From NCBI GenBank assembly GCA_019240115.1, contig JAFAYV010000079.1:1-64000 (forward strand): a stretch of DNA of 64,000 bases. Reading direction: 5' to 3'. The translations under genes were made by a program, and so were the position numbers. Below, piece by piece: positions 17,228 to 27,724 of this stretch. Position 1 is the stretch's first letter. Each line of letters starts with the position of its first letter. Under the pieces are notes generated by a model. It had not been told where the DNA came from and did not search any database. It was given only the letters and a program-made list of their open reading frames with translations. This DNA comes from Solirubrobacterales bacterium. Its GTDB lineage: Bacteria; Actinomycetota; Thermoleophilia; Solirubrobacterales; Solirubrobacteraceae.

Positions 17228-17839
17228 ATGTCAACTCATCGGGCGATCCCCGCCGTGCTCGGAGTGTTCGCGGTGGGGTTCGCGGCAACCGGCTGTGGGG
17301 CGGCGCGCTCGAGCTTGCCAAGCGCTCGAGCGCGCGCTGCCCCCGCGGAACGGACAACCGGTTCGTTCGCGTGGCTTTCCGGCGGCCCCGCGCCGGGGAG
17401 CTGGCCGCGCGGCGCGCCGCTCGCCGCCGGGCGGCTGTCGCCCCCGCCGGGTTTCGTGCCGCTGCGCGGCGACCCGGGGAGCGTGTCGTTTGAGCGCCTC
17501 GATGGAAGAGCTCGGATCGTCGGCTATCTGAACGCGACGCCACGCCAAGGGACCGAGACGCTCGCCGACTGGCCAGGGTTTCGAGTGGCACACAACGCGG
17601 CCGAGGGTGACCGTCAGGTCCGCCTGATCGCCGCTGTGACGAGGCGGCGGATCGGTGGCGCCCGAGCGTCGTGCGTGGCTGACCGTTATCGGACGCGGCT
17701 GAGCGTGTACCGGGAGGTCGCGTGCCTGATCGTCAAGCCAAGCGGCGCCGCGGTCGTGGTCGGCGCCGCGCCGCCAGGCGCGTGGGCGGCCCAGCGGCCG
17801 GTGCTCGAGCGCGCGATCACCGGGTTCGCGGCGAGCTGA
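17228..17839 (+). CDS. putative lipoprotein next to ECF sigma genes
   Basis: 203-residue exported protein of unknown function. The start at 17228 is set by the Shine-Dalgarno sequence. The N-terminal signal (IPAVLGVFAVGFAATGC) ends in ATGC, a slightly non-canonical lipobox. The mature part has a globular look with mixed strands and helices (LAAGRLSPPPGFVPLRGDPG, ARIVGYLNATPRQGTETL, LSVYREVACLIVK) and two cysteines, CVADRYRT and VACLIV. It resembles small outer-face lipoproteins of actinobacteria without a named family. It ends six bases before the ECF sigma gene and is probably in the same transcript, which suggests a role in sensing or executing the same envelope response. Confidence 0.65.
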   Translation: MSTHRAIPAVLGVFAVGFAATGCGAARSSLPSARARAAPAERTTGSFAWLSGGPAPGSWPRGAPLAAGRLSPPPGFVPLRGDPGSVSFERLDGRARIVGYLNATPRQGTETLADWPGFRVAHNAAEGDRQVRLIAAVTRRRIGGARASCVADRYRTRLSVYREVACLIVKPSGAAVVVGAAPPGAWAAQRPVLERAITGFAAS

Positions 17840-17845
17840 GCTGAG

Positions 17846-18424
17846 ATGGCAGTAGCCGTCGGTTACGCTCGCCGCGGGACCACCGCGAGGTCGGCTGAAC
17901 GTCGGCTTGACCCCGAGCGTCTCGGGGATCACCTCGACCGCCTGTACCGCGCGGCGTGGGGGTTATGCGGGTCGCGCGAGGATGCCGAGGACCTGGTTCA
18001 GGAGACCTACGCCCGGGTGCTGGCAAAGCCGCGGCTGCTGCGCTCAGACGATGATCTGGGCTACCTGCTCAGGGTGCTTCGCAACACCTACTTCTCCTCC
18101 CGGCGGGCCGCGCGCTCCAGGCTCCAGCCAGACCCGCTACCCGACGGGCAGGACGGGCTCGAGGACCGCTCGCTCCCCGGTCCGCAGCAGGCGCTGGAGG
18201 CGCGGGAGATCTACGCGCTGATCGCCGCGCTGCCAGAGGCCTTTCGCGACGCGGTGGTCGCGATCGACGTCCTCGGCCTCTCCTACCGCGAGGCCTCACG
18301 CGCATTGCGGGTGCGCGAGGCGACGATCACGACCCGGCTTCACCGCGCCAGGCTGCGCCTCGCGGACGCCCTGGAGGGGAACGATCGAGGCACCGAAAGC
18401 GTCATGATCAGCGAGCGCTCATGA
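17846..18424 (+). CDS. ECF RNA polymerase sigma factor
   Basis: 192-residue extracytoplasmic-function sigma factor. Region 2 spans about residues 25-95 (LDRLYRAAWGLCGSREDAEDLVQET, then DDDLGYLLRVLRNTYFSSRR). Region 4 spans about 120-180 (ALPEAFRDAVVAIDVLGLSYREAS, with the recognition helix RVREATITTRLHRARLRL). It overlaps the next gene, a membrane protein with the layout of an anti-sigma factor, by 4 bases, and sits in a compact group of lipoprotein, sigma, anti-sigma and exported ferritin-like protein. This is a classical sigma/anti-sigma arrangement; the stimulus is unknown. Confidence 0.92.
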   Translation: MAVAVGYARRGTTARSAERRLDPERLGDHLDRLYRAAWGLCGSREDAEDLVQETYARVLAKPRLLRSDDDLGYLLRVLRNTYFSSRRAARSRLQPDPLPDGQDGLEDRSLPGPQQALEAREIYALIAALPEAFRDAVVAIDVLGLSYREASRALRVREATITTRLHRARLRLADALEGNDRGTESVMISERS

Positions 18425-19197
18425 TCCGCGGTCACCGTCATCGCCGAGTCTCGGAGCGTGACCTGGTCGCGCTGGCCGACGGCTCGCTGCCCGTCTCCCG
18501 TCGCGCGCAGACCGAGCGCGCGATCGCCGCCTCGCCCGAGCTGCAAGCCGACGTGTGCGCCCAGCGTCGGGCGCTTGCCGCGGTGCGCGGCGTGGCCAAC
18601 GAGTCGGCTCCGGCGGGGCTGCGGGCCGGGTTGACCAGCACGCGCCAACAGCCAGGACGTCGGCGCGCACCCCGGCTGGCGGTGGGCGCAGCGGCCGCGG
18701 CGACAGCGGCCGCGATCGCTGTCGTGCTGGCGCTCGTCAGCGGGTCGGCTGCCGGGCCGACGGTCGCCCAAGCGACGGTGCTCGCCATCCGGCCCGCGCA
18801 GGGGCCGACGGGCGCGCCGCGGGGTGAGGCGGCGATCCTGCCGCGCGTGCGCGCCGCCGGACTGCCGTTCCCCTACTGGGCGGATCGGTTCGGCTTCGGG
18901 GCAGCCGGCGTGCGCCGCGACCGGCTTGACGGCCGGCTCACGACCACGGTCTTCTACACCCGCGCCGGGGAGCGGATCGCCTACACGATCGTCTCTGGCG
19001 CGCCGCTGGCGGCCGGTCGAGCCACGCTCACCACGACCCGTGCCGGCACCCGGCTTCAGAGCCTCGGCGTGCACGGGCGCACGGTTGTCACCTGGCTGCG
19101 GCGCGGGCACACGTGCGTGCTCTCGGCGACGAGCGTCCCGCGCGTCGTGCTGCTGCGCCTGGCCGCCTGGCGGGGCGCCGGCCAGATCCCGTACTAG
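18421..19197 (+). CDS. putative membrane anti-sigma factor
   Basis: 258-residue single-pass membrane protein. The N-terminal 80 residues are cytosolic and helical (VSERDLVALADGSLPV, then TERAIAASPELQADVCAQRRAL), the position of an anti-sigma domain. A hydrophobic helix follows at about 86-108. The outer domain of about 150 residues is strand-rich (TTTVFYTRAGERIAYTIVSGAPL, RTVVTWLRRGHTCVLSAT). The zinc-binding HxxxCxxC motif of ZAS anti-sigma factors is absent. Assignment rests on the ATGA overlap with the sigma gene and on topology. Confidence 0.75.
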   Translation: MIRGHRHRRVSERDLVALADGSLPVSRRAQTERAIAASPELQADVCAQRRALAAVRGVANESAPAGLRAGLTSTRQQPGRRRAPRLAVGAAAAATAAAIAVVLALVSGSAAGPTVAQATVLAIRPAQGPTGAPRGEAAILPRVRAAGLPFPYWADRFGFGAAGVRRDRLDGRLTTTVFYTRAGERIAYTIVSGAPLAAGRATLTTTRAGTRLQSLGVHGRTVVTWLRRGHTCVLSATSVPRVVLLRLAAWRGAGQIPY

Positions 19198-19478
19198 ATC
19201 CGGCGGTCGCGATGGCCGGCCGAGGCCGGCCCGCCGTGGTGGGCGACCGCCGGCCCGCCAGCGCAACCCAAGGCGCTCGGCACCCGTCAAGCGCTCGATC
19301 GACGCCGCGCTCCCGCGAGGCCTGCGCGAGCGCCGCAGCCAGCGCGGCTCGGGAACCGTCGGGAAAGCCGCAGCGGGCGGGAAGGTCCGTGCGCGGCCGG
19401 GAGTCCTCTGAGCAAACAGCCGCTCCACCCGTGGAGGGCTTGCTGATCAACATCACTCCGAGCAAGGACAACCGCACG

Positions 19479-20645
19479 ATGAGCAACGATCATCCCCTTT
19501 CCATCTCCGAGCCCGATTCGGGCGAGCTCGATCGGATCTGGCAGCGTGTCGTCGGCCGCCGCTCGTTCCTCCGGGGCGTCGGCTTGGCCGGTGCCGCCGC
19601 CGTGCCCGCCGCCGGCGTGGTCGGGACAGGCAGCGCGTTCGCGGCATCCTCGGGCCCCACGAGCGGTGATGTCGCGATCCTGCGCTTCCTCGCGGCCGCG
19701 GAGATCATCGAGTCAGACCTGTGGTCGCAGTACGCCGAGCTCGGCGGCGTCAACGGAGGCAACCCCGCCTACATGGCGGCGCTGCAGAACCTCGACTCCG
19801 ACCTGCCCCAGTACATCGCCGACAACACCGACGACGAGCTCAGTCACGCCGCGTTCATCAACGCCTACCTGCGCGCCCACGGGGCCGAGCCGGTCTCACT
19901 GGAGCGTTTCCGCAGGCTTGCGCCGTCAGCCGCGACCGGCGCCAAGCACGGCACGCGGCTGACCAGCCTCAAGGCGCTGGATGTCGACACCAGCTGGTAC
20001 GTGCGCTATCGCTCCGGGCGCAATCCCGACCTGGGCGCGACGTTCCCTCAAGCGGTCACGATCAAGCACCAACCGGCGATCCCGCTCTCAGACGCCGACA
20101 CGCCGCCGAACACGATGATCTCGTCGCCCTCGGTGCCGCCCGCCTCCAGCCGCGCCGCGCTCCGGATGCAGGCGATCGCCAACACGGCCGGGTTTCACTT
20201 CGCGTTCATCGAGCAGGGAGGCTCGAGCCTGTACTCGACGATGGCGCTCAAGTGCTCAAGCCCGGAGGTGCTGCGGATCGTGGTCTCGATCGGGGGAGTG
20301 GAGACCAACCACTTCTCGCTGTGGCACGACAAGGCCGGTAACGCCGTCTCTCAGCCGCTGGCGGGCGTCACCGACCCCGAGACCGGGTTGCACTTCCCCG
20401 ACCTCAACGCGAGCCACTCCGAGCTGTTGCAGACCAACCTGATCCTGCCCGAGCCGACCCAGTTCCTACGTGGACTGCCGGACTGCTCGGTGGTGCGTCC
20501 CACCAGCGACGCGCTCGCCGGCGCGCGGGCGGCGGTGCACGCCCTGACCGCCGACCGGCTGTTCGCGGGCCAGTCGACGGAGTTCTTCCGATTCGTCATG
20601 CGGCTGGCCCAGCAGGCCGACGCCGCCCAGCGCCACGTCGGCTGA
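19479..20645 (+). CDS. Tat-exported ferritin-like domain protein
   Basis: 388-residue protein with a twin-arginine signal (R27-R28-SFLRG, hydrophobic stretch, then SAFA near residue 55). The mature part belongs to the bacterial ferritin-like family (PF13668 type): helices with LRFLAAAEIIESDLWSQY, DDELSHAAFINAYL and VSIGGVETNHFSLW supply Glu and His residues expected for a di-iron site. Iron binding is known for the fold, but physiological function in this family is not established. Starts earlier in the frame are rejected because they add non-homologous sequence; AAGGA lies upstream of this ATG. It follows the sigma/anti-sigma pair by 280 bases and is a likely target of that sigma factor. A hairpin follows its stop. 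Confidence 0.85.
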   Translation: MSNDHPLSISEPDSGELDRIWQRVVGRRSFLRGVGLAGAAAVPAAGVVGTGSAFAASSGPTSGDVAILRFLAAAEIIESDLWSQYAELGGVNGGNPAYMAALQNLDSDLPQYIADNTDDELSHAAFINAYLRAHGAEPVSLERFRRLAPSAATGAKHGTRLTSLKALDVDTSWYVRYRSGRNPDLGATFPQAVTIKHQPAIPLSDADTPPNTMISSPSVPPASSRAALRMQAIANTAGFHFAFIEQGGSSLYSTMALKCSSPEVLRIVVSIGGVETNHFSLWHDKAGNAVSQPLAGVTDPETGLHFPDLNASHSELLQTNLILPEPTQFLRGLPDCSVVRPTSDALAGARAAVHALTADRLFAGQSTEFFRFVMRLAQQADAAQRHVG

Positions 20646-20975
20646 CCCACCCCCAGGATGCCGTCCGGTGCTGCCCCGCGCCGGGCGGCACGCCTACTCG
20701 ATGCGAGGGCTTCTCATGACCGGATCGTCGCGCCGATCGCCTCCTCCGACGCGGGAGCGAGAGCAGCCCGGCGCGCGGAGCCGGACACGACGAGCCGCTG
20801 ATGTCGGGCATCCGTCAGGAGGCGCGCGAGCGGCGGCCGGCCTCCGGGGATGAGCGTGCGCATCGGGCTTGTGCGTTCGCGAACACATCTCGGAGCGGTT
20901 GGACGGATGGCGGGGCCCGAACCGCACCCGGCGGCCGCGCCCGGACGCGACGTCACGGGGCCGCCCCGTGGGGGC
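20646..20975. other. 330-bp intergenic stretch
   Basis: Contains a terminator-like hairpin close to the ferritin-like gene (20668-20691). Otherwise I see no gene with signal, ribosome site or recognisable product; the short open frames here look like GC-rich shadow frames. It separates two convergent genes. Confidence 0.5.
20668..20691 (+). terminator. hairpin after the ferritin-like gene
   Basis: GTGCTGCCC (20668-20676) pairs with GGGCGGCAC (20683-20691) as a 9-bp stem containing one G-U pair, with a 6-base loop. It begins 23 bases after the ferritin-like stop codon. No T-run follows, which is common for terminators in very GC-rich genomes. Confidence 0.5.
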
Positions 20976-21734
20976 TCAGCCGCCGTGGCTCAGGAACAGC
21001 TGGACGGCCAGCCCGACCCCGATCACCGCGACGGTCGGGCGTAGGATCCGCGCCGGGACCCGGCGGGTCACCCGCGGGCCGAGGATGCTGCCGACGAACT
21101 CGCCGACCGCGAGCGGTGCTACCGCCGCCCAGGCGACGTGGCCGAAGAGGACGAAGCCGAGGGCCGACAGGATCGTCGCCGCGCCGATGAGCATGTTCTT
21201 CAGCGCGTTGGCGACCGGGAGCGAGTCGTCGACGGTGACGAGTAGCAGCGCGAGCAGGGTGACTCCCGCGCCGGCGCCGAAGTAGCCGTTGTAGATCGAG
21301 ACCGCGAGCACGGCGCCGCCGAGCCAGGGTCGGCGACGGCGGGGAACGCGGCGCGCCGGGTCCGGCGTGAGGCGCGGCGCGAGCAGCAGGGTGATCGATC
21401 CCGCCGCGACGAGGAAGGGCACGATGCGGGCAAAGGCATCCGCCGGGGTGCTCAGCAGGAGCGCCGCGCCGAGCGCGCCCCCCGCGGCCGCCACGGGGAC
21501 GAAGCGCCGCAGCCAGTAGCCCTGGCCGCGCAGTTCGGGCCCCGAGGCGAGTGCTGATCCGGGCCAGCACGCGAGGAGGGCGACGAGGTTGGCGACGTTG
21601 GCCGAGAGCGCCGGGACGCCGACCGCGAGCAGCGCCGGATAGGAGACGAGCGAGGTGATGGCCCCCGCGGTGCCGATGAGGCCGGCGAGCACCCCGGCGG
21701 CGACGAGGACGACGGCATCGAGCGGCGAGATCAT
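20976..21734 (-). CDS. TauE/SafE-family (sulfite/organosulfonate) permease
   Basis: 252-residue membrane protein with about eight hydrophobic helices. It has the two-fold repeat of the TauE/SafE family: VVLVAAGVLAGLIGTAGAIT in the first half and GAVLAVSIYNGYFGAGAGVTLL in the second, including the GxxxGxG motifs. Members export sulfite or sulfoacetate or take up organosulfonates; the actual substrate cannot be read here. The frame is open upstream to 21917, but the ATG at 21734 starts immediately before the first helix and fits the family. It stands alone with no sulfur-metabolism neighbours. Confidence 0.85.
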   Translation of the reverse strand: MISPLDAVVLVAAGVLAGLIGTAGAITSLVSYPALLAVGVPALSANVANLVALLACWPGSALASGPELRGQGYWLRRFVPVAAAGGALGAALLLSTPADAFARIVPFLVAAGSITLLLAPRLTPDPARRVPRRRRPWLGGAVLAVSIYNGYFGAGAGVTLLALLLVTVDDSLPVANALKNMLIGAATILSALGFVLFGHVAWAAVAPLAVGEFVGSILGPRVTRRVPARILRPTVAVIGVGLAVQLFLSHGG

Positions 21735-22001
21735 CGGGGATCGGGCTCGGCGGGAGTGCAGGACGGAGACGGGGAGGGACGATGAAGGGCGCGACAGCCG
21801 GCTTGCACCGGGGTGCGGCGATCCCGAAACTATGAGAACGACCATGGTCACGCTTCCACGACCGCGAGATCGCCGAGCTCGACCAGGCGTTGCTCGTGAT
21901 GCCGGCCGCGGCTCCACCCGACCGCATCACCGCTTCGTCGCCGACGTGCACCGGCTGCTCGTCACCGCGACCAGCAGGGTCCCGGCGTCGCTGCGCTGAC
22001 G

Positions 22002-22325
22002 ATGGTCTCTCGCGACGCCGCTCGTTCGCTCGCGCTGCAGCTGCCCGGGGCGGTTGAGCAGGACCATCACGGGCGGCCGTCGTTCCGCGTCGGCGGTCGG
22101 ATCTTCGCGACGCTGTGGGACGCGACGCACATGAACGTGATGGTCGATGAGCCCGGCATCCTCACCGCCACCCAGGCTCATCCCGACGCGTGCGCCGAGC
22201 GCTGGTGGGGCAAGCGGCTCGCGGCGGTGGCGGTCGACCTCGAGCGCGTCGACGTCGAGCTCCTGCGCGAGCTGCTGGCCGACGCCTGGGAACGCCGGGC
22301 GCCGCCGCGCCTGCGCGGCGGGTGA
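22002..22325 (+). CDS. MmcQ/YjbR-family protein
   Basis: 107-residue small cytosolic protein of the MmcQ/YjbR fold (a double-wing DNA-binding-like fold). Recognisable elements are the N-terminal ARSLALQLPGAVEQDHHGRPSF, the RIFATLWDATHMNVMV strand pair, and the C-terminal ELLRELLADAWERRAP helix. Biochemical role of the family is unknown, although the fold resembles the DNA-binding domain of the phage T4 MotA protein. About 160 bases separate it from the XdhC gene downstream. Confidence 0.82.
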   Translation: MVSRDAARSLALQLPGAVEQDHHGRPSFRVGGRIFATLWDATHMNVMVDEPGILTATQAHPDACAERWWGKRLAAVAVDLERVDVELLRELLADAWERRAPPRLRGG

Positions 22326-22487
22326 CGATCCCGCGGCGCCGTTGGGCGTGGTGGCAGCCGGATCGTCGTGCGGGGCCGGCTTATTGGCGGCCACCCCCCC
22401 CCGCGCTGGCCGGTCCGCACGGCACCGGCGTCACCCCAAGCGCTGGGCCGGTCCGCGCCGGACCGAGGGTCGTATCCTTGAGCGGCG

Positions 22488-23618
22488 ATGATCGAGTCCG
22501 GCGTCGTCAATACCACCGCCGAGACGACGATCGCCTGGCTGCGGGAGGGCCGACCCTTCGTGCAGGCCCTGCTGATCGACGTCGAGGGGTCGGCGCCACT
22601 GCCCGCGGGCGCAATGCTCGTCGTCGACGATCGCGGCAACATCGAGGGGTCGATCACCGGCGGCTGCGTCGAGGGGGCGGTCGTCACCGAGGCCGAGGCG
22701 ATCCTCGCCGGCGAGCGCGGTCCCGGGGTCCTCACCTACGGGATCTCCGACGAGCTCGCCGGCACCGTCGGCCTGATGTGCGGCGGGATCGTCCACATCT
22801 TCGTCTCCGCCCCGACCGGCGACGCCGCGGCGAGCGAGCTGGCGGCGCTCGAGGCGCACGCCGAGGGGCGGCCCGCGGCGATCGCGACCCTGCTCGACGG
22901 CCCGGACTCCGGATCGCGGCTGTCGGTCACCGAGGAGCTCGTGACCGGGACGCTCGCGGGCCCGGAGCTGCTCGATCGCAACGTCGCCCGCGAGGCCCTG
23001 GGCCTGCTCGCCGAGGGCAAGACGACGATCCGACGCTTCGGGGCCGACGGAGCCACGCTCGGCGACGAGCAGCGGGTCCAGATCCGCGCCTACGCCCCGC
23101 CGCCGCGGATGTTCATCGTCGGCGCGGTCGACTTCTCGGCGGCGCTCGCGCGCTTCGCCTCCCAGATCGGCTATCAGGTGACGATCGCCGACGCCCGCGA
23201 GCGCTTCGCCCGCTCCCCGCGGTTCGGCGAGGTCGCCGAGGTGCGCATCGGCTGGCCGCAGGACGTCATGGGCGAGCTCGAGCTCGGCCCGCGAGACGCG
23301 GTGCTCGTCTTCACCCACGACTCGAAGTTCGACGAGCCGGCGCTGACCGCGGCGCTGGCCACCGACGCCGGCTACATCGGCGCGCTCGGGAGCCGGCAGA
23401 CGACCGCCGACCGCGAGCGGCGCCTGCTGCAGTCGGGCATCCGCCCCTCGGCTCTGCGGCGGGTCCACGCGCCCTGCGGTCTGGACATCGGCAGCCGGAC
23501 CGCCGAGGAGACGGCGGTCTCGGTGCTCGCCGAGATCATCGCCGACCGCGCCCACCGGGCCGCGCGTCCGCTGCGCGATACGAGCGGCCCCATCCACGGC
23601 CGCCAGAAGGTCGCCTGA
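22488..23618 (+). CDS. XdhC/CoxI-family molybdenum cofactor maturation protein
   Basis: 376-residue XdhC-type protein that inserts the sulfurated molybdenum cofactor into xanthine-dehydrogenase-family enzymes. The N-terminal XdhC/CoxI domain contains the expected GSAPLPAGAMLVV and GSITGGCVEGAV motifs and LMCGGIVHIFV (the conserved CGG). The C-terminal Rossmann domain starts at PRMFIVGAVDFSAALARFASQIGYQVTI and includes ALGSRQTTADRERRL. The gene stands apart from the molybdenum-hydroxylase subunits at 62.6-64 kb but probably serves that or a similar enzyme. Start ATG at 22488. Confidence 0.9.
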   Translation: MIESGVVNTTAETTIAWLREGRPFVQALLIDVEGSAPLPAGAMLVVDDRGNIEGSITGGCVEGAVVTEAEAILAGERGPGVLTYGISDELAGTVGLMCGGIVHIFVSAPTGDAAASELAALEAHAEGRPAAIATLLDGPDSGSRLSVTEELVTGTLAGPELLDRNVAREALGLLAEGKTTIRRFGADGATLGDEQRVQIRAYAPPPRMFIVGAVDFSAALARFASQIGYQVTIADARERFARSPRFGEVAEVRIGWPQDVMGELELGPRDAVLVFTHDSKFDEPALTAALATDAGYIGALGSRQTTADRERRLLQSGIRPSALRRVHAPCGLDIGSRTAEETAVSVLAEIIADRAHRAARPLRDTSGPIHGRQKVA

Positions 23619-23737
23619 CCCGCGCCCGACTCGCGCCTGACACCCGCGCCTGACTCGCGCCCGACTCGCGCCTGACACCCGCGCCCGCCCCCCGCCCGAC
23701 GAGTCGCCCGCCTCGCGCCCGACGAGTCGCGCGGTGG
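23619..23737. repeat. imperfect tandem repeat between convergent genes
   Basis: The stretch after the XdhC stop consists of imperfect direct repeats built from units such as CGCGCCTGA, CTCGCGCCCGA and CCCGACGAGTCGC. It covers the whole gap up to the end of the next minus-strand gene. It is too short and irregular for a CRISPR array and probably arose by slippage or duplication. Confidence 0.7.
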
Positions 23738-23738
23738 C

Positions 23739-24110
23739 TCAGACGCGGATGTCGCGGTCGGCGAGCCACGCCACGACGACCTCGGGCGGACGGCCGTCCC
23801 ATTCCGCCTCGGCGGCGAGGCGCAGCAGCTTGGCGGGCTCGGCGCCGACCTCGTCGCGGCGATACCCGAGGTAGACGGTGACCGCGCCGGCCATGGCCAA
23901 CGAGCCGTTCCCGAGCGCCGGGTCGAGATCCTCGAGCGCGGTCCCCACCCGGGCCTCGAGGTCGTCGATCGCGCGGATCGGCTCATCGGCGTCCTCGAAG
24001 CGCGCCTGGAAGTCGCCGATGATCGGATCGTCGTCGTCGGGATCCACGATCTCGGCGGCGCGGCGCACGACCTCGGCGAGTGTGACCGGCTCGGGACGGA
24101 AGGGGGGCAT
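23739..24110 (-). CDS. hypothetical cytosolic protein
   Basis: 123-residue acidic protein of unknown function. The ATG at 24110 is chosen over an upstream start at 24164 because the upstream part is Arg-rich and would overlap the NadE gene's end. Features are a helical N-terminus (TLAEVVRRAAEIVD), an acidic loop (PDDDDPIIGDFQARFEDADEP), and a C-terminal helical region with AKLLRLAAEAEWDGRP and VVAWLADRDIRV. No signal peptide or membrane segment is visible. It is only 14 bases downstream of nadE on the same strand and may be co-transcribed. Confidence 0.65.
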   Translation of the reverse strand: MPPFRPEPVTLAEVVRRAAEIVDPDDDDPIIGDFQARFEDADEPIRAIDDLEARVGTALEDLDPALGNGSLAMAGAVTVYLGYRRDEVGAEPAKLLRLAAEAEWDGRPPEVVVAWLADRDIRV

Positions 24111-24124
24111 GGCGGCAGTATCGC

Positions 24125-26221
<2,097 letters not shown>

Positions 26222-26244
26222 GGATCCATTGTCGCCGTCGGGCG

Positions 26245-27375
26245 TCAGTAGCGCAGCAGCGCAGCGATGGGCCGCGCCGGCGGCAGCTCGTCCGCCGGCT
26301 CCTCGAGCGCGATCACCTCGGCGTCCTGCGCCAGCGCCGCCTGGACCGTCGCCTCGCGCAGGTCGGCGACCGGCTCGGTCGTGGTTCCGTCCGCCGGGCA
26401 CCTCGACGTGTCGTCCTCGAGCAGCATCTCGCACGTCGGGCAGCGGCGCCCAGCGGCGTGGTAGTCGCGGCTGAGCAGCAGCGTCTCGACGCGGCGCTCG
26501 GTGAGCGCGATCAACGTCTCGGACACCCCGGCGGCCACGCGCTCGTGTCCCGCCATCCGCGACTCAAGCTCCGCCAGCGCGCCCGCGCGACCCGCCGAGG
26601 CGTGCTCGGCGAGCAGGCTGGCGAGCGCGTCGCGGATCTCGGGCACCGTGGCGCTCCCGACGTCGAGATCGATGCGCTCGGAGAGCAGGAGCGGACGCAG
26701 ATCGTTGTGGAGCATGCCCGCAAAGCGTGACCGCGGGTCTTCGGGGCCGCCGATCGCGAGCCCGGCGAAGTGGGTGCGCTGCCACAGCCGGAACACGTCG
26801 TGGGCGACCGCGCGCAGGTGGCCGTCGACGTCGTTCTCGTAGCTGTCCTGCGACCAGCCGCCGCCCTGGCGCTGCCCGCGGACGTCGTCGTCGACCGACT
26901 CGCGCTCGGACAGCCGGGCGGCGCCGCCGATCAGCACGCGGCCGACCCGGCTGTTGACGAGCGCCACACACGTGCTGGTGGCGTCGCGATTGGCGACGAG
27001 CGGCTCGATGTGAGGCACCGCGTCGATCACGACGTGCGAGACGACCCGGAAGGCCAGCTTCACCGGTTCGAACAGATCGTCGAGGCCCGAGCAGAACAGC
27101 GCGATCGATCGCGCCTCGGACACCGGGAGCTCGTCGGACTCCAGATAGGCCTCGATCCGCTCCAGGTCCTCGCGCAGCGCGGTCTTCTCGGCGTGATCGG
27201 GAGGCTCGTGCTCCTCGGCGAGACGGCGAGCCTGATCGAGCAGCGAGCGCGTCTGGCTCGTGCGCGCCGGCGCGGTCGCGAACTCCTCGGGGTCGAGGTC
27301 GAAGTAGAGGCTGATCACCGGGTGCTGGAGCTGGCGGTCGATCAGCTCGCGCGCCATGTCGGTCGCGGCGCTCAC
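26245..27375 (-). CDS. baeRF-type (eRF1/Vms1-like) bacterial release-factor homologue
   Basis: 376-residue cytosolic protein resembling the bacterial archaeo-eukaryotic release factor families (probably family 10). The middle region has the eRF1 domain-2-like pattern: [21 protein letters not shown], then the Gly/Gln-rich [11 protein letters not shown] loop, the position that in Vms1/eRF1 relatives contacts the peptidyl-tRNA end, followed by [13 protein letters not shown]. The C-terminal part has two zinc-ribbon-like CxxC/C pairs (RRCPTCEML and SRCPADG). Such proteins are predicted to act on stalled ribosomes; activity is not proven for this family. Start at 27375 overlaps the upstream disordered-protein gene by 4 bases, so the two are coupled. 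Confidence 0.72.
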   Translation of the reverse strand: MSAATDMARELIDRQLQHPVISLYFDLDPEEFATAPARTSQTRSLLDQARRLAEEHEPPDHAEKTALREDLERIEAYLESDELPVSEARSIALFCSGLDDLFEPVKLAFRVVSHVVIDAVPHIEPLVANRDATSTCVALVNSRVGRVLIGGAARLSERESVDDDVRGQRQGGGWSQDSYENDVDGHLRAVAHDVFRLWQRTHFAGLAIGGPEDPRSRFAGMLHNDLRPLLLSERIDLDVGSATVPEIRDALASLLAEHASAGRAGALAELESRMAGHERVAAGVSETLIALTERRVETLLLSRDYHAAGRRCPTCEMLLEDDTSRCPADGTTTEPVADLREATVQAALAQDAEVIALEEPADELPPARPIAALLRY

Positions 27376-27674
27376 CGGTCTTCGGCGCCCTGTCCGCTGC
27401 CGGGCGACCCGGACGCGTGCTCGGCGTCGTCCTCGGGCGTCGCCGCGCGATACGGGTCGGAGTCGGCCTCGGGATCGACCTCCCCAACCGGCGTGTTGAG
27501 CGCGTGATGGGGGTCGGCGGCCGGCTGCTCGGCCACCGGCTCGTCGGTCGCGTGCAGCGGTTGCGACGAGGACTTGGGCTCGAGCGGCCGATCGGCCGTC
27601 TCGGCGGGATCGGCCGCGCGCTCGTGGACGCGTTCGCGGTCGTGGCGGGTCTGCGGCCGGGGATCATCGGGCAT
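27372..27674 (-). CDS. hypothetical disordered protein upstream of the baeRF-like gene
   Basis: 100-residue hydrophilic protein with no hydrophobic core. It is rich in Asp, Glu, Pro, Arg and His and probably disordered. An excellent Shine-Dalgarno sequence (AGGAGGT on the minus strand, about 6 bases upstream) precedes the ATG at 27674, supporting real expression. The stop overlaps the start of the baeRF-like gene. It lies head to head with lutA, with about 50 bases between the starts. No family recognised. Confidence 0.6.
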   Translation of the reverse strand: MPDDPRPQTRHDRERVHERAADPAETADRPLEPKSSSQPLHATDEPVAEQPAADPHHALNTPVGEVDPEADSDPYRAATPEDDAEHASGSPGSGQGAEDR

Positions 27675-27724
27675 GGGGACCTCCTACCTCGGGGCTGGGC
27701 AGACAAAACGATAGGTTTGGAGCC

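Noticed and set aside
21840-22001. Short plus-strand frames between the TauE and MmcQ genes
   Set aside because: No ribosome site, no homology and GC-driven composition.
23619-23737. CRISPR or integron-like array
   Set aside because: Imperfect, contiguous repeats with no spacers and no cas or integrase genes nearby.
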